Origin: Streptosporangium sp. NBC_01756
Lineage (GTDB): Bacteria; Actinomycetota; Actinomycetes; Streptosporangiales; Streptosporangiaceae
NCBI RefSeq assembly: GCF_035917975.1
Contig: NZ_CP109130.1
Coordinates: forward strand, 6,510,001-6,574,000
Direction of reading: 5' to 3'
Length of the DNA stretch: 64,000 bases
In this document: positions 53,973-63,084 of the stretch, in pieces
Numbering within the stretch: position 1 is the stretch's first letter
Layout: every line of letters starts with the position of its first letter
Notes under the pieces: generated by a model
The model's input: the letters and a program-made list of their open reading frames with translations, nothing else
Told to the model about the DNA's origin: nothing
Databases searched by the model: none
Translations under genes and position numbers: made by a program

Positions 53973-55546
53973 GCGAGTGACCTCATCAGACGTCCGGTGA
54001 GCGTGTAGGTGGCGGCGATGCCGCCCCAGATGATCAGCGTGAGGAAGGTGACCCGGGCGTCGAAGAGGGCGCTGACGATGGCGATGGCGGCGAAACGCTC
54101 ACCGATCGGGAAGACGATCATCTTGCGGGCCCAGTACACGGACCGGTGCTTGCCCGCCTTGCTCCACATCTTCAGCAGGCCCCTGATCCCGCCGCTACGC
54201 GCGATCTTGCGCTGCTCCAGTGCCGCGCGCAGGTCGGTGTCGGCGCTGACCGTCAGCGACACCGAGGGCAGCGGTGACGGGGGCTTGCGCCGGTTGGCCG
54301 CGCCGAACGAGAAGTCCAGCAGGTGCTTGCCGGACTGCAGGCTCAGCGCGATCAGCGCCAGTGTCCACACGTCGCCCACACCGGAGACAGCCGCGCCGAT
54401 CGCCAGGCCGGCGAAGACCACATACTCCTTGAAACGGTCGAAGGTGGCATCCAGCCAGGCCCCGAGCACACCGAACTTGCGGGCGTAGCGGGCGACCTGC
54501 CCGTCCACGCAGTCGAACACGAACGCGAAGTAGATCAGGATGCCGCCGGCGACCATCCCCACCCTCGCCCCGGTGGCGAAGCAGGCCGCCGCCGCCACAC
54601 CCAGGGCGATGGAGATCAGCGTGACCTGGTTGGGCGTCAGCCCCCGCCGGGCCGCCCAGCGGGCGATGAAGCGGGAGTAGGTGCTGACGAAATAGGTGGT
54701 GAAGAAGCCGTCGGCACCCTTGACCGCGTTGTTCAGCCGGGCTTTGTCCTCGTTGATCAGGGACATCTCGGCCACCGACTCGTCGGCCTGCTCGCGACTG
54801 GTCAGCCGGCGGAAGTACAGGTCGCGGCGGCCTCGGATGCCGACCGAGACGCCTCGCCGTACCAGTCCCAGGACCAGGAGCTGGACCAGGTCGTCCTCGG
54901 GGCCGAGCAGGTGCGCCATGTCGGCGAGCTCGCGGGCGGCCTCGGCCAGCGTGGGCGCGTGCTTGTGGTGCAGGTGCAGCGGGCCGAGCAGGACGGCGTT
55001 GGGCCGGGTCACCGCGTGGTAGGCCGAGCCCACCGAGATCACCCGGGACTTGCTGACGCGTGCCCGGACCGGCAGGTCTTCCCAGGTGTGGTCGCCGATC
55101 TCCGGCTCCGCCTCGTCGATCGGGACGTCGGGGACGATGGTGTCGCCGTTCTCGTCCTCCTCACGGGGCTCCTTGGCGACCAGCGCGAGCGCTCCGCGCT
55201 TCGACTTGGTGATCTGGTAGATCAGCTCGTCGTGGATCAGGGAGTTGGCCGGGAGAATGAGCAGGTTCTCCGTGGCGTGCTCGACCGCGTCGGCCACGGC
55301 GCGCAGGTCGCCGGCGAGATCGGAGGTCTCCACGAGACGACCGGGGAAGCCCCGGTAGGCCGGAGCGTCGCCGGTGCGGGCGATCGTCACCGGTGCGGAG
55401 TCGAGCGAGGCGAGCTGACCGTGCAGCTTGCCGATCACAGTGGGGCAGCCGGGCAGCGCGGGCAGAGTCAGCGCGGCGGACGGCGTCGACTGTGCCGGAG
55501 CGGCATCGGGGCCGGGCGATGAGCCCAGCAGGACCACGCGGGGCAT
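53969..55546 (-). CDS. CDP-alcohol phosphotransferase with N-terminal nucleotidyltransferase-like domain
   Basis: 525 residues from ATG 55546. The membrane part (about 280-525) holds the CDP-OH-P motif as DCVDGQVARYARKFG and WLDATFDRF (Asp-Gly...Ala-Arg...Gly...Asp...Asp complete). The N-terminal part (1-about 250) looks like a sugar-nucleotide transferase fold (LLILPANSLIHDELIYQI), but the usual GGxGxRL start is replaced by VVLLGSSPGPDAAP. Domain order recalls the fused inositol-phosphate cytidylyltransferase/phosphotransferases that make inositol-containing lipids or solutes. Divergent from recO. Confidence 0.82.
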   Translation of the reverse strand: MPRVVLLGSSPGPDAAPAQSTPSAALTLPALPGCPTVIGKLHGQLASLDSAPVTIARTGDAPAYRGFPGRLVETSDLAGDLRAVADAVEHATENLLILPANSLIHDELIYQITKSKRGALALVAKEPREEDENGDTIVPDVPIDEAEPEIGDHTWEDLPVRARVSKSRVISVGSAYHAVTRPNAVLLGPLHLHHKHAPTLAEAARELADMAHLLGPEDDLVQLLVLGLVRRGVSVGIRGRRDLYFRRLTSREQADESVAEMSLINEDKARLNNAVKGADGFFTTYFVSTYSRFIARWAARRGLTPNQVTLISIALGVAAAACFATGARVGMVAGGILIYFAFVFDCVDGQVARYARKFGVLGAWLDATFDRFKEYVVFAGLAIGAAVSGVGDVWTLALIALSLQSGKHLLDFSFGAANRRKPPSPLPSVSLTVSADTDLRAALEQRKIARSGGIRGLLKMWSKAGKHRSVYWARKMIVFPIGERFAAIAIVSALFDARVTFLTLIIWGGIAATYTLTGRLMRSLA

Positions 55547-55708
55547 GGCACCCTTTCGTGCGGGGGCGGGGTAAAACGTGGCGCGGGGAGGTCGCCAGAG
55601 GCCAAAGTTTAGTGAGTTTTGGATGAACAACATGCACTCGTGATCTATCTGTGCCACTTGACCATGATTGAAACCCTGTCACGCAGGGCATCCCACTAGA
55701 CTGATCCA

Positions 55709-56446
55709 GTGAGTCTTTACCGTGATGACGGCATCGTGCTGCGCACCCACAAGCTGGGCGAGGCCGACCGGATCGTCACGGTCCTGACGAGGCGCACCGG
55801 CAAGATCCGAGGGGTCGCCAAAGGAGTCCGGCGGACCATGTCACGGTTCGGTGCCCGACTGGAACCGTTCACTCACGTGGATCTTCAGCTGCACACCGGC
55901 CGCACACTCGACGTGATCACTCAGGCCGAGACGATCCGCCCGTACGGCGAGGCGCTCGTCGCGGACTATCCGCGCTACACCGCGGGCAGTGCGATGCTGG
56001 AGACCGCCGACCGGCTGACCCTGGGGGAGAAGGAGCCGGCGCTCCGCCAGTTCCTGCTGCTCGTCGGTGGCCTGCGCACACTCGGTTCGGGAGAGCACGA
56101 GGCCCGGCTGGTGCTGGACGCCTACTTCCTGCGTTCGCTGGCCGTCGCCGGTTACGCCCCGGCACTGGAGTCGTGCGCCCGCTGCCGGGCCCCCGCGATC
56201 CGGGCGTTCGCCATCGTGGCAGGGGGTGTGGTGTGCGGGGGCTGCCGTCCCGCGGGCGCCGCCGTGCCCGCCGGGGAGACCCTCGCCCTGATGATCGCGC
56301 TGCTGAAGGGCGACTGGCTCGCCGCCGACGCCTCCGCCGGTCGGCACCGCGCCGAATGCAGCGGACTGGTCGCCGCATACCTCCAATGGCACCTGGAACA
56401 CGGCATACGCTCTCTCCGACACGTAGAAAGGGAGCCTGCCTCGTGA
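55709..56446 (+). CDS. recO: DNA repair protein RecO
   Basis: 245 residues; loads RecA with RecF/RecR on SSB-coated gaps. [20 protein letters not shown] is the N-terminal OB fold and ESCARCRAP with VVCGGC (about 155-178) is the four-Cys zinc finger. GTG 55709 lies seven bases after the -10-like TAGACT (55697-55702), so the gene is probably leaderless. Its stop overlaps the uppS start by four bases. Confidence 0.95.
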   Translation: MSLYRDDGIVLRTHKLGEADRIVTVLTRRTGKIRGVAKGVRRTMSRFGARLEPFTHVDLQLHTGRTLDVITQAETIRPYGEALVADYPRYTAGSAMLETADRLTLGEKEPALRQFLLLVGGLRTLGSGEHEARLVLDAYFLRSLAVAGYAPALESCARCRAPAIRAFAIVAGGVVCGGCRPAGAAVPAGETLALMIALLKGDWLAADASAGRHRAECSGLVAAYLQWHLEHGIRSLRHVEREPAS

Positions 56447-57216
56447 ATGTCCGTCCCCCGGTCCCGCACCCCTCCGGTGCTGTCCCGCCCCCCATCCCGC
56501 GCGACCTCGTGCCCCGGCACGTGGCGATCGTGATGGACGGCAACGGCCGCTGGGCCAAACAGCGCGGCCTGCCGCGGACCGAGGGCCACAAGGCGGGTGA
56601 GGCATCGCTTTTCGACGTGATCGAGGGGGCGATCGAGCTCGGCATCCCCTACCTGTCGGCCTACGCCTTCTCCACCGAGAACTGGAAGCGCTCTCCCGAC
56701 GAGGTGCGCTTCCTGATGGGTTTCAACCGTGACGTCATCCGCCGCCGCAGGGACGAGCTCCACGCCATGGGCGTGCGGGTCCGCTGGGCCGGCCGTCCCG
56801 GACGGCTGTGGAAGAGCGTCATCTCCGAGTTGCAGGACGCCGAGAGGATGACCGAGCGCAACTCCACACTGACCCTGCAGTTCTGCGTCAACTACGGCGG
56901 GCGCGCCGAGATCGTGGACGCGGCGCTGCGCCTGGCCGAGGACATCGCCGCCGGACGGGTGAAGCCGGGCCGGGTGCGGGAGGAGACCTTCGCCCGCTAC
57001 CTCGACGAGCCCGAGATCCCCGACGTCGACCTGTTCGTGCGTTCCTCGGGCGAGCAGCGCACCTCCAACTACCTGATCTGGCAGATGGCCTACGCCGAGA
57101 TGGTCTTCCTCAACCGGCTGTGGCCCGACTTCGACCGCCGGGACCTGTGGGAGGCCTGCGAGACCTACGCCAAACGCGACAGGCGGTACGGCGGGGCACT
57201 GCCCAACCCGGTCTGA
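56443..57216 (+). CDS. uppS: Isoprenyl (undecaprenyl-type) diphosphate synthase
   Basis: 257 residues from GTG 56443, overlapping recO. Z-type prenyl transferase motifs: [17 protein letters not shown] (catalytic Asp), [54 protein letters not shown]. It provides the carrier lipid for wall synthesis; actinomycetes often have a second, shorter-chain enzyme, so the chain length is not certain. Confidence 0.95.
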   Translation: MNVRPPVPHPSGAVPPPIPRDLVPRHVAIVMDGNGRWAKQRGLPRTEGHKAGEASLFDVIEGAIELGIPYLSAYAFSTENWKRSPDEVRFLMGFNRDVIRRRRDELHAMGVRVRWAGRPGRLWKSVISELQDAERMTERNSTLTLQFCVNYGGRAEIVDAALRLAEDIAAGRVKPGRVREETFARYLDEPEIPDVDLFVRSSGEQRTSNYLIWQMAYAEMVFLNRLWPDFDRRDLWEACETYAKRDRRYGGALPNPV

Positions 57217-57228
57217 TCCCCCGGCGGG

Positions 57229-57261
57229 CGTGCCCGGCGGCCGGTGAGACCGCCGGGCACG
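57229..57261. terminator. Bidirectional terminator hairpin
   Basis: CGTGCCCGGCGG (57229-57240) and CCGCCGGGCACG (57250-57261), a perfect 12-bp stem with a 9-base loop, lie between the convergent ends of uppS and the beta-helix gene. Confidence 0.8.
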
Positions 57262-57268
57262 TTCCGGT

Positions 57269-58396
57269 TCAGTGGAGAGTGGAGGAGACCGTCTTCGGCC
57301 GGACGGCGCCGAGGAAGAAGATGCCGGGGAAGCCCTTCGTCTCGAACTTCCCGCTGCGGTTGTCGCGCAGGATGGACTTTTCGATGGTCATGCCGCCGGT
57401 GCGGTCGTTGCTGACGAAGAAGACGGCTCCGCCGCCCTCGGCGGCGCTGTTGTGCTCGATGACCGAGCCGGCGATCCGTACGGTGAACCTGTCGCCGTCG
57501 GTGTAGACGGCGCCGCCGCTGCCCCCGCCGGGCGTGCCGCCGCGCGCCGGGTTGGCGCCGTTCCCGATCGCCCGGTTGTGGGTCATGACGCTGTTGAGGA
57601 TCACCCATGACACGCCGATGCTGCTCAGCGCGCCGCCGTTGGAGCACACACCGCCCTGGCCCGCGGCCCCGCCGAACGTGCTGTCGACCACGTAGACCGG
57701 CTGGTCGCGCCACTGGTCGAGCACCCGGATGGCCGCCCCGCCGAGGTCCGGCCCGGTGGGCTCGCACCGGTTGCGGACGAAGGAGGAGCCGACCACCTTG
57801 AGCCTGCCGCCGCGCACGAACACCGCGCCGCCGCCTCCGCCGTCGGCCCGCTGCCCGGTGGCGTTGCCGTCGGCGAACGTCAGGTTCTGGACCGTGAGCT
57901 GCGGCCTGTCCTGGTCCTGGCAGTGCGAGGTGGTCCACTTCTGCGCCTTGTCGCAGGTGTTCATGTAGAGGATCCGCCGCCTGCCCTCGCCGCTGAGCGT
58001 CACCTTGCCGCCGCCGTCGAGGACGACCCGCGCGCTGGTGTTGACCACCTTCGCGGTCGCCTTCATCCTGATCGTCACCGGCTTCGGGCCGCAGGAGAAG
58101 GTGATGATGCCGCCCGCGGCGACCGCCGCCACCACGGCCTGCGAGGTGCAGCTCGCAGGGGTGCCCCTGCCCACGACGCGGGTGGGCCGGGAGGTGTCGA
58201 CCGCGCGTGCCTCGGCCGGGACGGATGCGCGGCCTCTCGGGTTGCCCGGTGCGGACCGCACGCCGCTCGGGCCCGAGGACGTCGAATCACCGGTGCTCCC
58301 GGCTACGCCCGCCGCCACAGGAGGGAGGCCCACCGCACCGCCGGCTAGTAGCACAAAACTTGACATAAGGGAGATAACGCCATGCTTTACGTGCAT
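57269..58396 (-). CDS. Secreted right-handed beta-helix protein
   Basis: 375 residues. ATG 58396 gives a signal peptide (MHVKHGVISLMSSFVLLAGG) ; ATG 58366 is possible. After a Ser/Pro/Arg-rich stretch, a Cys-containing region (ASCTSQAVVAAVAAGGIITF, FSCGPKPVTIRM) leads into repeated turns (LTVQNLTFADGNATG, LKVVGSSFVRNRC, YVVDSTFGGAAG, VRIAGSVIEHNSAAEGGGAV, MTIEKSILRDNRSG), as in pectate-lyase-type or polymorphic outer membrane repeat proteins. No catalytic motif was recognised. Probably an extracellular binding or adhesive protein. Confidence 0.8.
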   Translation of the reverse strand: MHVKHGVISLMSSFVLLAGGAVGLPPVAAGVAGSTGDSTSSGPSGVRSAPGNPRGRASVPAEARAVDTSRPTRVVGRGTPASCTSQAVVAAVAAGGIITFSCGPKPVTIRMKATAKVVNTSARVVLDGGGKVTLSGEGRRRILYMNTCDKAQKWTTSHCQDQDRPQLTVQNLTFADGNATGQRADGGGGGAVFVRGGRLKVVGSSFVRNRCEPTGPDLGGAAIRVLDQWRDQPVYVVDSTFGGAAGQGGVCSNGGALSSIGVSWVILNSVMTHNRAIGNGANPARGGTPGGGSGGAVYTDGDRFTVRIAGSVIEHNSAAEGGGAVFFVSNDRTGGMTIEKSILRDNRSGKFETKGFPGIFFLGAVRPKTVSSTLH

Positions 58397-58512
58397 GCCG
58401 GGACCTTACCGGTCTCCGCCTCGGCTCTGTGGTGCTTTGCCACGTTCGATGACCGCCTGCTTCGCCTCGGGAGCGGGACGCCACGGCGACTTCGGTGCGC
58501 GCCGAGGAGCGG

Positions 58513-58599
58513 TCAGGCCTTGACCTCGCGCAGGCGGCCGGTCTCGACGTCGTAGATGAAACGGCGCACGGAGCCGGTGTGCAGGATGAAGGGGTCGTG
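58513..58599 (-). pseudogene. C-terminal fragment of a beta-carbonic anhydrase gene
   Basis: Directly behind the stop of the CGNR gene the minus strand codes for 28 residues and a stop: HDPFILHTGSVRRF, then IYDVETGRLREVKA. This is the conserved C-terminus of small beta-carbonic anhydrases (form PFxPHxxxVRGFVYDVxTGxLREV). No start and no zinc-binding part exist upstream, where the CGNR frame ends instead. It is best read as the tail of a lost gene. Confidence 0.7.
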
Positions 58600-59148
58600 T
58601 CAGGCGCGGCGGCGGGCGCGGTAGGCGGCGACGTGCATGCGGTTTCCGCACGTCCGGCTGTCGCAGTAGACCCGGGAGCGGTTGCGCGACTCGTCCACGA
58701 AGACGTGACCGCAGTCGGGGGCCGAGCAGGTGCGCAGCCGTCCCCATTCGCCCTCGACGAGCAGGTGGGAGAGTGCGACGCCCAGGTCCGCGGAGAGGTG
58801 TTCGGCGAGCGAGGCGCCGGGGGCGAAGTAGTGGACGTGCAGGGCGTGGCCGTCGTGCTCGGTCAGGCGCGGGGTGATGCGGCTGCCGCTCAACAACGTG
58901 TTCAGCCGGATGACCGCGGTGGGCTGGTCGGGAGCGGTGAAAACCTTGTGGAAGGCCTCGCGCAGGGCGCGCACCTGGCTCAGGTCCGTGGCGTCGAGTT
59001 CGCCGATGCCGCTCACCTCACGGCGTTCCACGAACTCGCAGAGCTGCGCCAGGTCGGTCAGCCGGTCCTCGCCTCCGGTGGAGGGAGAGGTGTTGACAAG
59101 ATCGACCACTGTGGCGAGCGAGTACACCATGTCATGTCCGAATGGCAT
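58600..59148 (-). CDS. CGNR zinc-finger regulator (ABATE domain)
   Basis: 182 residues from ATG 59148 (GGGAG five bases before). N-terminal stress-response ABATE domain (LATVVDLVNTSPSTGGEDRL, ALREAFHKVF) and C-terminal CGNR finger: CSAPDCGHVFVDESRNRSRV, YCDSRTCGNRMHVAAYR. Usual actinobacterial regulator of unknown target. The upstream gap to zur (59149-59408) holds only its promoter region and the end of zur. Confidence 0.92.
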   Translation of the reverse strand: MPFGHDMVYSLATVVDLVNTSPSTGGEDRLTDLAQLCEFVERREVSGIGELDATDLSQVRALREAFHKVFTAPDQPTAVIRLNTLLSGSRITPRLTEHDGHALHVHYFAPGASLAEHLSADLGVALSHLLVEGEWGRLRTCSAPDCGHVFVDESRNRSRVYCDSRTCGNRMHVAAYRARRRA

Positions 59149-59408
59149 GTTGACTCCCGTTGATGCGGTTTCAGTGTTGAGTTGAGAGGTCCGTACGGCG
59201 GCTCGCCGTCTCGGAAGAGTACCTCTCCGGCATGCGTCCTGGGAGATCATGTGATCGCACAACGTCACACGGTACGGGGTGCGCGACCGGTGTGATGCCC
59301 ACGGCGTCGTTCCCGGCTGCCGCGTCCCGTTCGGTGGCGGCCCGCTCCGTCCCCGCATGTGGTCAGGCCCGTTCGGTGTGGCCCGGGTGCCCGGGTGCCT
59401 GTGGCCCG

Positions 59409-59816
59409 TCAGGCCCGGCTCGACGCCTCCGCGGGTCTGACGGCCACCGAGCAGGAGCCGCAGGTGCCGAAGACCTCGATGGTATGGGTGATCTCGGTGA
59501 AGCCGTGTTCGGAGCCGACCGCCTCGGCCCAGCGCTCCACCGCGGGTCCGGCCACCTCCACGGTGCGTCCGCAGCGGCGGCAGACCAGGTGGTGGTGGTG
59601 GTCACTGCTGGTGCACGCGCGGTAGACCGACTCGCCGTCGTCGGTCCTGAGCATGTCGACATGACCGCTGTCGGCCAGCGCCTGAAGCGCCCGGTACACC
59701 GTGGTCAGTCCGATCTTCGCCCCTTCCGCGCGCATCTCGGCGTAGACGTCCTGCGCGCTGCGGAAGCCCTTGCTCTGGCGGAGAATCTCGTGGACGGCAT
59801 CACGTCTGTTGCTCAT
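59409..59816 (-). CDS. zur: Zinc uptake regulator Zur
   Basis: 135-residue Fur-family repressor. DNA-binding helix RSAQDVYAEMRAEGAKIGLT, TVYRALQALADSGHVDML; metal sites in HHHHLVCRRCGRTVEVAG and FGTCGSCSVAV (structural zinc CxxC pairs). It overlaps znuB by four bases, and a Zur box stands before znuA, so the operon regulates itself. Confidence 0.94.
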   Translation of the reverse strand: MSNRRDAVHEILRQSKGFRSAQDVYAEMRAEGAKIGLTTVYRALQALADSGHVDMLRTDDGESVYRACTSSDHHHHLVCRRCGRTVEVAGPAVERWAEAVGSEHGFTEITHTIEVFGTCGSCSVAVRPAEASSRA

Positions 59817-60646
59817 CGGATGGGCTCCTCTGCTCGGCTCCGGCGTACGAATCTACCGAGCCCGAGGGCAAGGACGAACCCCGCGAGAGCCACGATCACG
59901 ATGATCGCGCCCGGGGGCACCTCGACGTAGAACGAGGAGGTCAATCCGCCGACCGTGGCGACCATCCCGAAAACCATGGAAAGCCCCATCGTGCTCATGA
60001 AACCCCGGGTGAGCTGCTGGCTGGCGGCCACCGGGACCACCATCAACGCGCTGACCAGCAGCAGTCCTACCACGCGCATGGCGATGACGACGGTCAGCGC
60101 GGCGGTGACGGCGATCAGCAGACTGAGGAAGCGCACCGGCAGGCCGCTCGCCCGGGCGACCTCCTCGTCCTGGCAGAGCACGTACAGCTCGCGCCCGAAG
60201 AAGGCCACCACGCCCAGCACGGCGACCGCCAGCAGGCCGATCACCCACACGTCCTGGGCGCTGACGCTGCTGATCGAGCCGAACAGGTAGGACATCAGGG
60301 TGGCGTTGCTACCGCCCGGAGCCAGCGAGATGAGCAGCACGCCTCCGGCGATGCCGCCGTAGAAGAGCAGCGCGAGCGCCACGTCGCCACTGGTCCTGCC
60401 ACGTGCCCGGACCAGTTCGATCGCCACGGCGCCGAGCACCGAGACCACCACGGCGGTCAGCACGGGCGCGGTACCGGTCAGGAAGCCGAGCGCCACACCG
60501 GTCAGGGCGACGTGTCCGATGCCGTCGCCCAGCAGGGCCAGCCGGCGCTGCACGATGAACGTGCCGATGGCCGGGGCGGCCAGGCCGACCAGGAGGGCGG
60601 CGATCAGCGCCCGCTGCATGAAGTCGAACTGCAGAAGGTCGATCAC
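59813..60646 (-). CDS. znuB: Zinc ABC transporter permease
   Basis: 277 residues, about eight membrane segments, of the ABC-3 family (FMQRALIAALLVGLAAPAIG, RRLALLGDGIGHVALTGVAL, LYVLCQDEEVARASGLPVR). Overlaps znuC by four bases and zur by four. Confidence 0.94.
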   Translation of the reverse strand: MIDLLQFDFMQRALIAALLVGLAAPAIGTFIVQRRLALLGDGIGHVALTGVALGFLTGTAPVLTAVVVSVLGAVAIELVRARGRTSGDVALALLFYGGIAGGVLLISLAPGGSNATLMSYLFGSISSVSAQDVWVIGLLAVAVLGVVAFFGRELYVLCQDEEVARASGLPVRFLSLLIAVTAALTVVIAMRVVGLLLVSALMVVPVAASQQLTRGFMSTMGLSMVFGMVATVGGLTSSFYVEVPPGAIIVIVALAGFVLALGLGRFVRRSRAEEPIR

Positions 60647-61422
60647 GGTACCGGTCTCCAGTCGAGCGGACTTGAGGGTTTCTCCTCGGCGTGCGGATGC
60701 ACATGGTCATGACCGGGCAGCGCGTGCGTGCCGACGGCGTGGGGCGGCGGCCCGTCATGGCAGACGCATCCGTCTCTGATCACCACCGCCCGGGTGATGA
60801 GCGGCTCCAGAGGGCCGAGTTCGTGGGCGACGAGCAGGACCGTCTTGCCCTGCCCGACGAGCACCGACAGGGTGTCGGCCAGCAGCTGCTGGCTCGCGGA
60901 GTCCACGCCCGCCGTGGGCTCGTCCATCACGAAGGCGTCGGGCTCTCCGGCCAGGGCGCGGGCGATCAGCACCCGCTGCTGCTGCCCGCCGGACAGAGCC
61001 TGGACCGGGTCTCCGGCGCGATGGGCCATGCCGACGGCCTCCAGGGCGGCGGTGGTCGCCGCACGGTCGGCGGAACTGGTCGGACGGAGCCGCCGCTGCC
61101 GGGCGATCCTGCCCGAGGCGACGACCTCGCGGATGGTGGTCGGCACGCCGCCGCCCACCGAGAGCCGCTGGGGGACGTAGCCGATCCGCCGCCACTCGCG
61201 GAAACGCGCGGGTGGCGTGCCGTACAGAAGGGTCGAACCACCGGACAGCGGGGTCAGGCCGAGCAGGGCGCGGATGAGGGTGGATTTGCCCGACCCGTTC
61301 GCGCCGAGCACGGCCACGACCTCACCGGGCTCGATGGTCAGGTCGACGCCGCGGAGCACCGGGCGGTGGTCCAGACTGACCTGGCCGCCGCGCATGGTGA
61401 AAACAGTTTGGTTGGATGTCAC
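60643..61422 (-). CDS. znuC: Zinc ABC transporter ATP-binding protein
   Basis: 259 residues from GTG 61422. Walker A GANGSGKSTLIR, signature ALSGGQQQRVLIARALA, Walker B AFVMDEPTAGVD, His switch VAHELGPLEP. The His-rich C-terminus (PGHDHVHPHAEE) may sense or buffer zinc. Nine bases separate it from znuA. Confidence 0.95.
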   Translation of the reverse strand: MTSNQTVFTMRGGQVSLDHRPVLRGVDLTIEPGEVVAVLGANGSGKSTLIRALLGLTPLSGGSTLLYGTPPARFREWRRIGYVPQRLSVGGGVPTTIREVVASGRIARQRRLRPTSSADRAATTAALEAVGMAHRAGDPVQALSGGQQQRVLIARALAGEPDAFVMDEPTAGVDSASQQLLADTLSVLVGQGKTVLLVAHELGPLEPLITRAVVIRDGCVCHDGPPPHAVGTHALPGHDHVHPHAEEKPSSPLDWRPVP

Positions 61423-61431
61423 GAGTCGCCT

Positions 61432-62388
61432 TTATGAGCAGCCGAGGGCCGCTTGAAGTGCGGTGAGGTTCTGGCGCATGGCGGACAGGTAGTCGCCGCT
61501 CGCCGGCTGGCTTTCGACCGGGTCGAGGACCGCGGTCTTGGCACCGACCTCCTGGGCGAGCACCTCGGCGACCTTGGGGCTGACGAGGGTCTCGGTGAAA
61601 ATGGTAGTCACCTTCTCCTGTTTGGACACCTTCACGACCTCGGCGATGCGGGCGGGAGAGGGCTCGGCGTCCGGATTGAGGCCGCTGACCCCGACCTGGC
61701 GGAGCTTGTATCGGTCGGCGAGATAGCCGAACGCGGTGTGGCTGGTGACGATCGCCTGCGAACCGCAGGTGCTCAGACCCTGCGCCAGTTCGCCGTCCAG
61801 GGCGTTGAGATCGGCCACGGTCGCGGCGGCCCGCTCCCGGTAGCCCTGCGCGTGGGCGGGGTCCGCGGTGGCGAGCCGCTCACCGAGCTTGGTCGCGACC
61901 GTCGCGAAACGGGAGGGATCCAGCCAGAGGTGCGGGTCGTAGCCGGGGCCGTGGCCGGGTTCCTCGCCCTCGTGCTCCTCGCCGGCGACCGCGGGGAGGG
62001 TCGTGACCGTGGTCGCCGCGTCGAAGTCCCGGCCGGCGGCGTGCTGCGCGACCGCCTCGTCCACGGCGGGCTGCACGCCTTTGATGTAGGCGACCAGAGT
62101 GGTCTCCTGCAGCCCGGCCACCTGGAGCGGAGTGAGCTCCAGGTCGTGCGGCTCGACGCCCGGCTTGGTCAGACCGGTGACGGTGGCATCGGGACCGCCC
62201 ACCCGTTCGGCCAGCCACTGCAGGGGATACATGGCGGCGGTGATGTTGGTCTTCCCCCCGGGTGCGCCCCCCGGCTGGGCGGTGTCGGCCGAGCCGGAAC
62301 CGCAGGCGGCGGTGGCGGCGAGAACGGTCGAGAGGGCGAGCGCACTAACCGCACGCACAGGTATACGTCGGGAGAAGTCGGACATCAT
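61432..62388 (-). CDS. znuA: Zinc-binding lipoprotein of the ABC transporter
   Basis: 318 residues from ATG 62388 (or 62385). Signal peptide VRAVSALALSTVLAATAAC with a lipobox at Cys 29 or so. Zinc ligands of the cluster A-I fold: GVEPHDLELTP, YDPHLWLDPSRF, VTSHTAFGYLADRY and IFTETLVSPK. The His/Glu loop EEHEGEEPGHGPGYDP precedes the second ligand, as in ZnuA. The promoter start fits a leaderless transcript. Confidence 0.94.
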   Translation of the reverse strand: MMSDFSRRIPVRAVSALALSTVLAATAACGSGSADTAQPGGAPGGKTNITAAMYPLQWLAERVGGPDATVTGLTKPGVEPHDLELTPLQVAGLQETTLVAYIKGVQPAVDEAVAQHAAGRDFDAATTVTTLPAVAGEEHEGEEPGHGPGYDPHLWLDPSRFATVATKLGERLATADPAHAQGYRERAAATVADLNALDGELAQGLSTCGSQAIVTSHTAFGYLADRYKLRQVGVSGLNPDAEPSPARIAEVVKVSKQEKVTTIFTETLVSPKVAEVLAQEVGAKTAVLDPVESQPASGDYLSAMRQNLTALQAALGCS

Positions 62389-62395
62389 AGGGACC

Positions 62396-62425
62396 AGTAT
62401 GGACGCTAATGAAAACGATTGTCAA
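62396..62425 (-). promoter_or_regulatory. Zur box overlapping the znuA promoter
   Basis: TGAAAACGATTGTCA (62410-62424) is near the actinobacterial Zur consensus TGAAAATCATTTTCA. On the minus strand TTGACA (62425-62420), 18 bases and CATACT (62401-62396) form the promoter; the box covers the -35 element, so zinc-loaded Zur would block it. The transcript would begin at or one base before the znuA ATG. Confidence 0.85.
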
Positions 62426-62581
62426 AATCAATAAGGCGAAGCCGGCCCCTGAGGCACGGGTGGTCCCGCCGGCCGGCGGGCTCCGAAGCCGATGCGGCGT
62501 CTCCGAACCCCGACCGGGCCTCCCGGACCGGTCCGCCTGCTCCCCGCCGAGGATTTCCCGGTCGGCGTTCGGTGGGAGCCG

Positions 62582-62971
62582 CTAGAAGGCCCCGAAACGA
62601 TCGGCGGCGAGCAGGATGAGGAAGGTGATCAGGACGACACGCAGCAGACGGCCCCGGACGCCGAGCGACGGCCAGGACATGTAGGCGAGCCAGCCGACGA
62701 ATCCGAGCACCGGCAGCACCGCGAGGCCGCCCCAGAAGGACGGCACCGCGAAGCCGACCAGAAGCAGGACCACGAGCGCCGCCGGGGCGATCCACCGGGG
62801 AAGCTGGAACAGGAAGACCAGCGGAGCCGCGCTGCGACGCTCGACCTCCTTCCGCAGGCCGGTCGCGCCCGGGGTGAAGAACTGCTCGCCTGGCGGGAGC
62901 GGGCGTTTCCCCTGCTGGGGACGGCGCTGGGCGAGCGGGTGTGCGGGGCGTTCGTTGCGCTTGTCGGCCAC
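62582..62971 (-). CDS. Small membrane protein (resembles DUF6703)
   Basis: 129 residues from GTG 62971, seven bases behind a -10-like TAGGCT, hence probably leaderless. A basic Pro-rich N-terminus (RPAHPLAQRRPQQGKRPLPP) is followed by three or four hydrophobic segments (RWIAPAALVVLLLVGFAVP, GGLAVLPVLGFVGWLAYM, LLRVVLITFLILLAADRF). Conserved at this position near glyS in actinomycetes; function unknown. Confidence 0.75.
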   Translation of the reverse strand: MADKRNERPAHPLAQRRPQQGKRPLPPGEQFFTPGATGLRKEVERRSAAPLVFLFQLPRWIAPAALVVLLLVGFAVPSFWGGLAVLPVLGFVGWLAYMSWPSLGVRGRLLRVVLITFLILLAADRFGAF

Positions 62972-63084
62972 AGGTCCGAGCCTAATGCCGGGACGCCCGG
63001 GGCAGATAGGGAGCGGGCGCGTGCGTGGTCACCCGCGAGTCCTGCGGGAGGGAGCGGGCGGCAGGGCTCTGGCATGCTGTGCGG

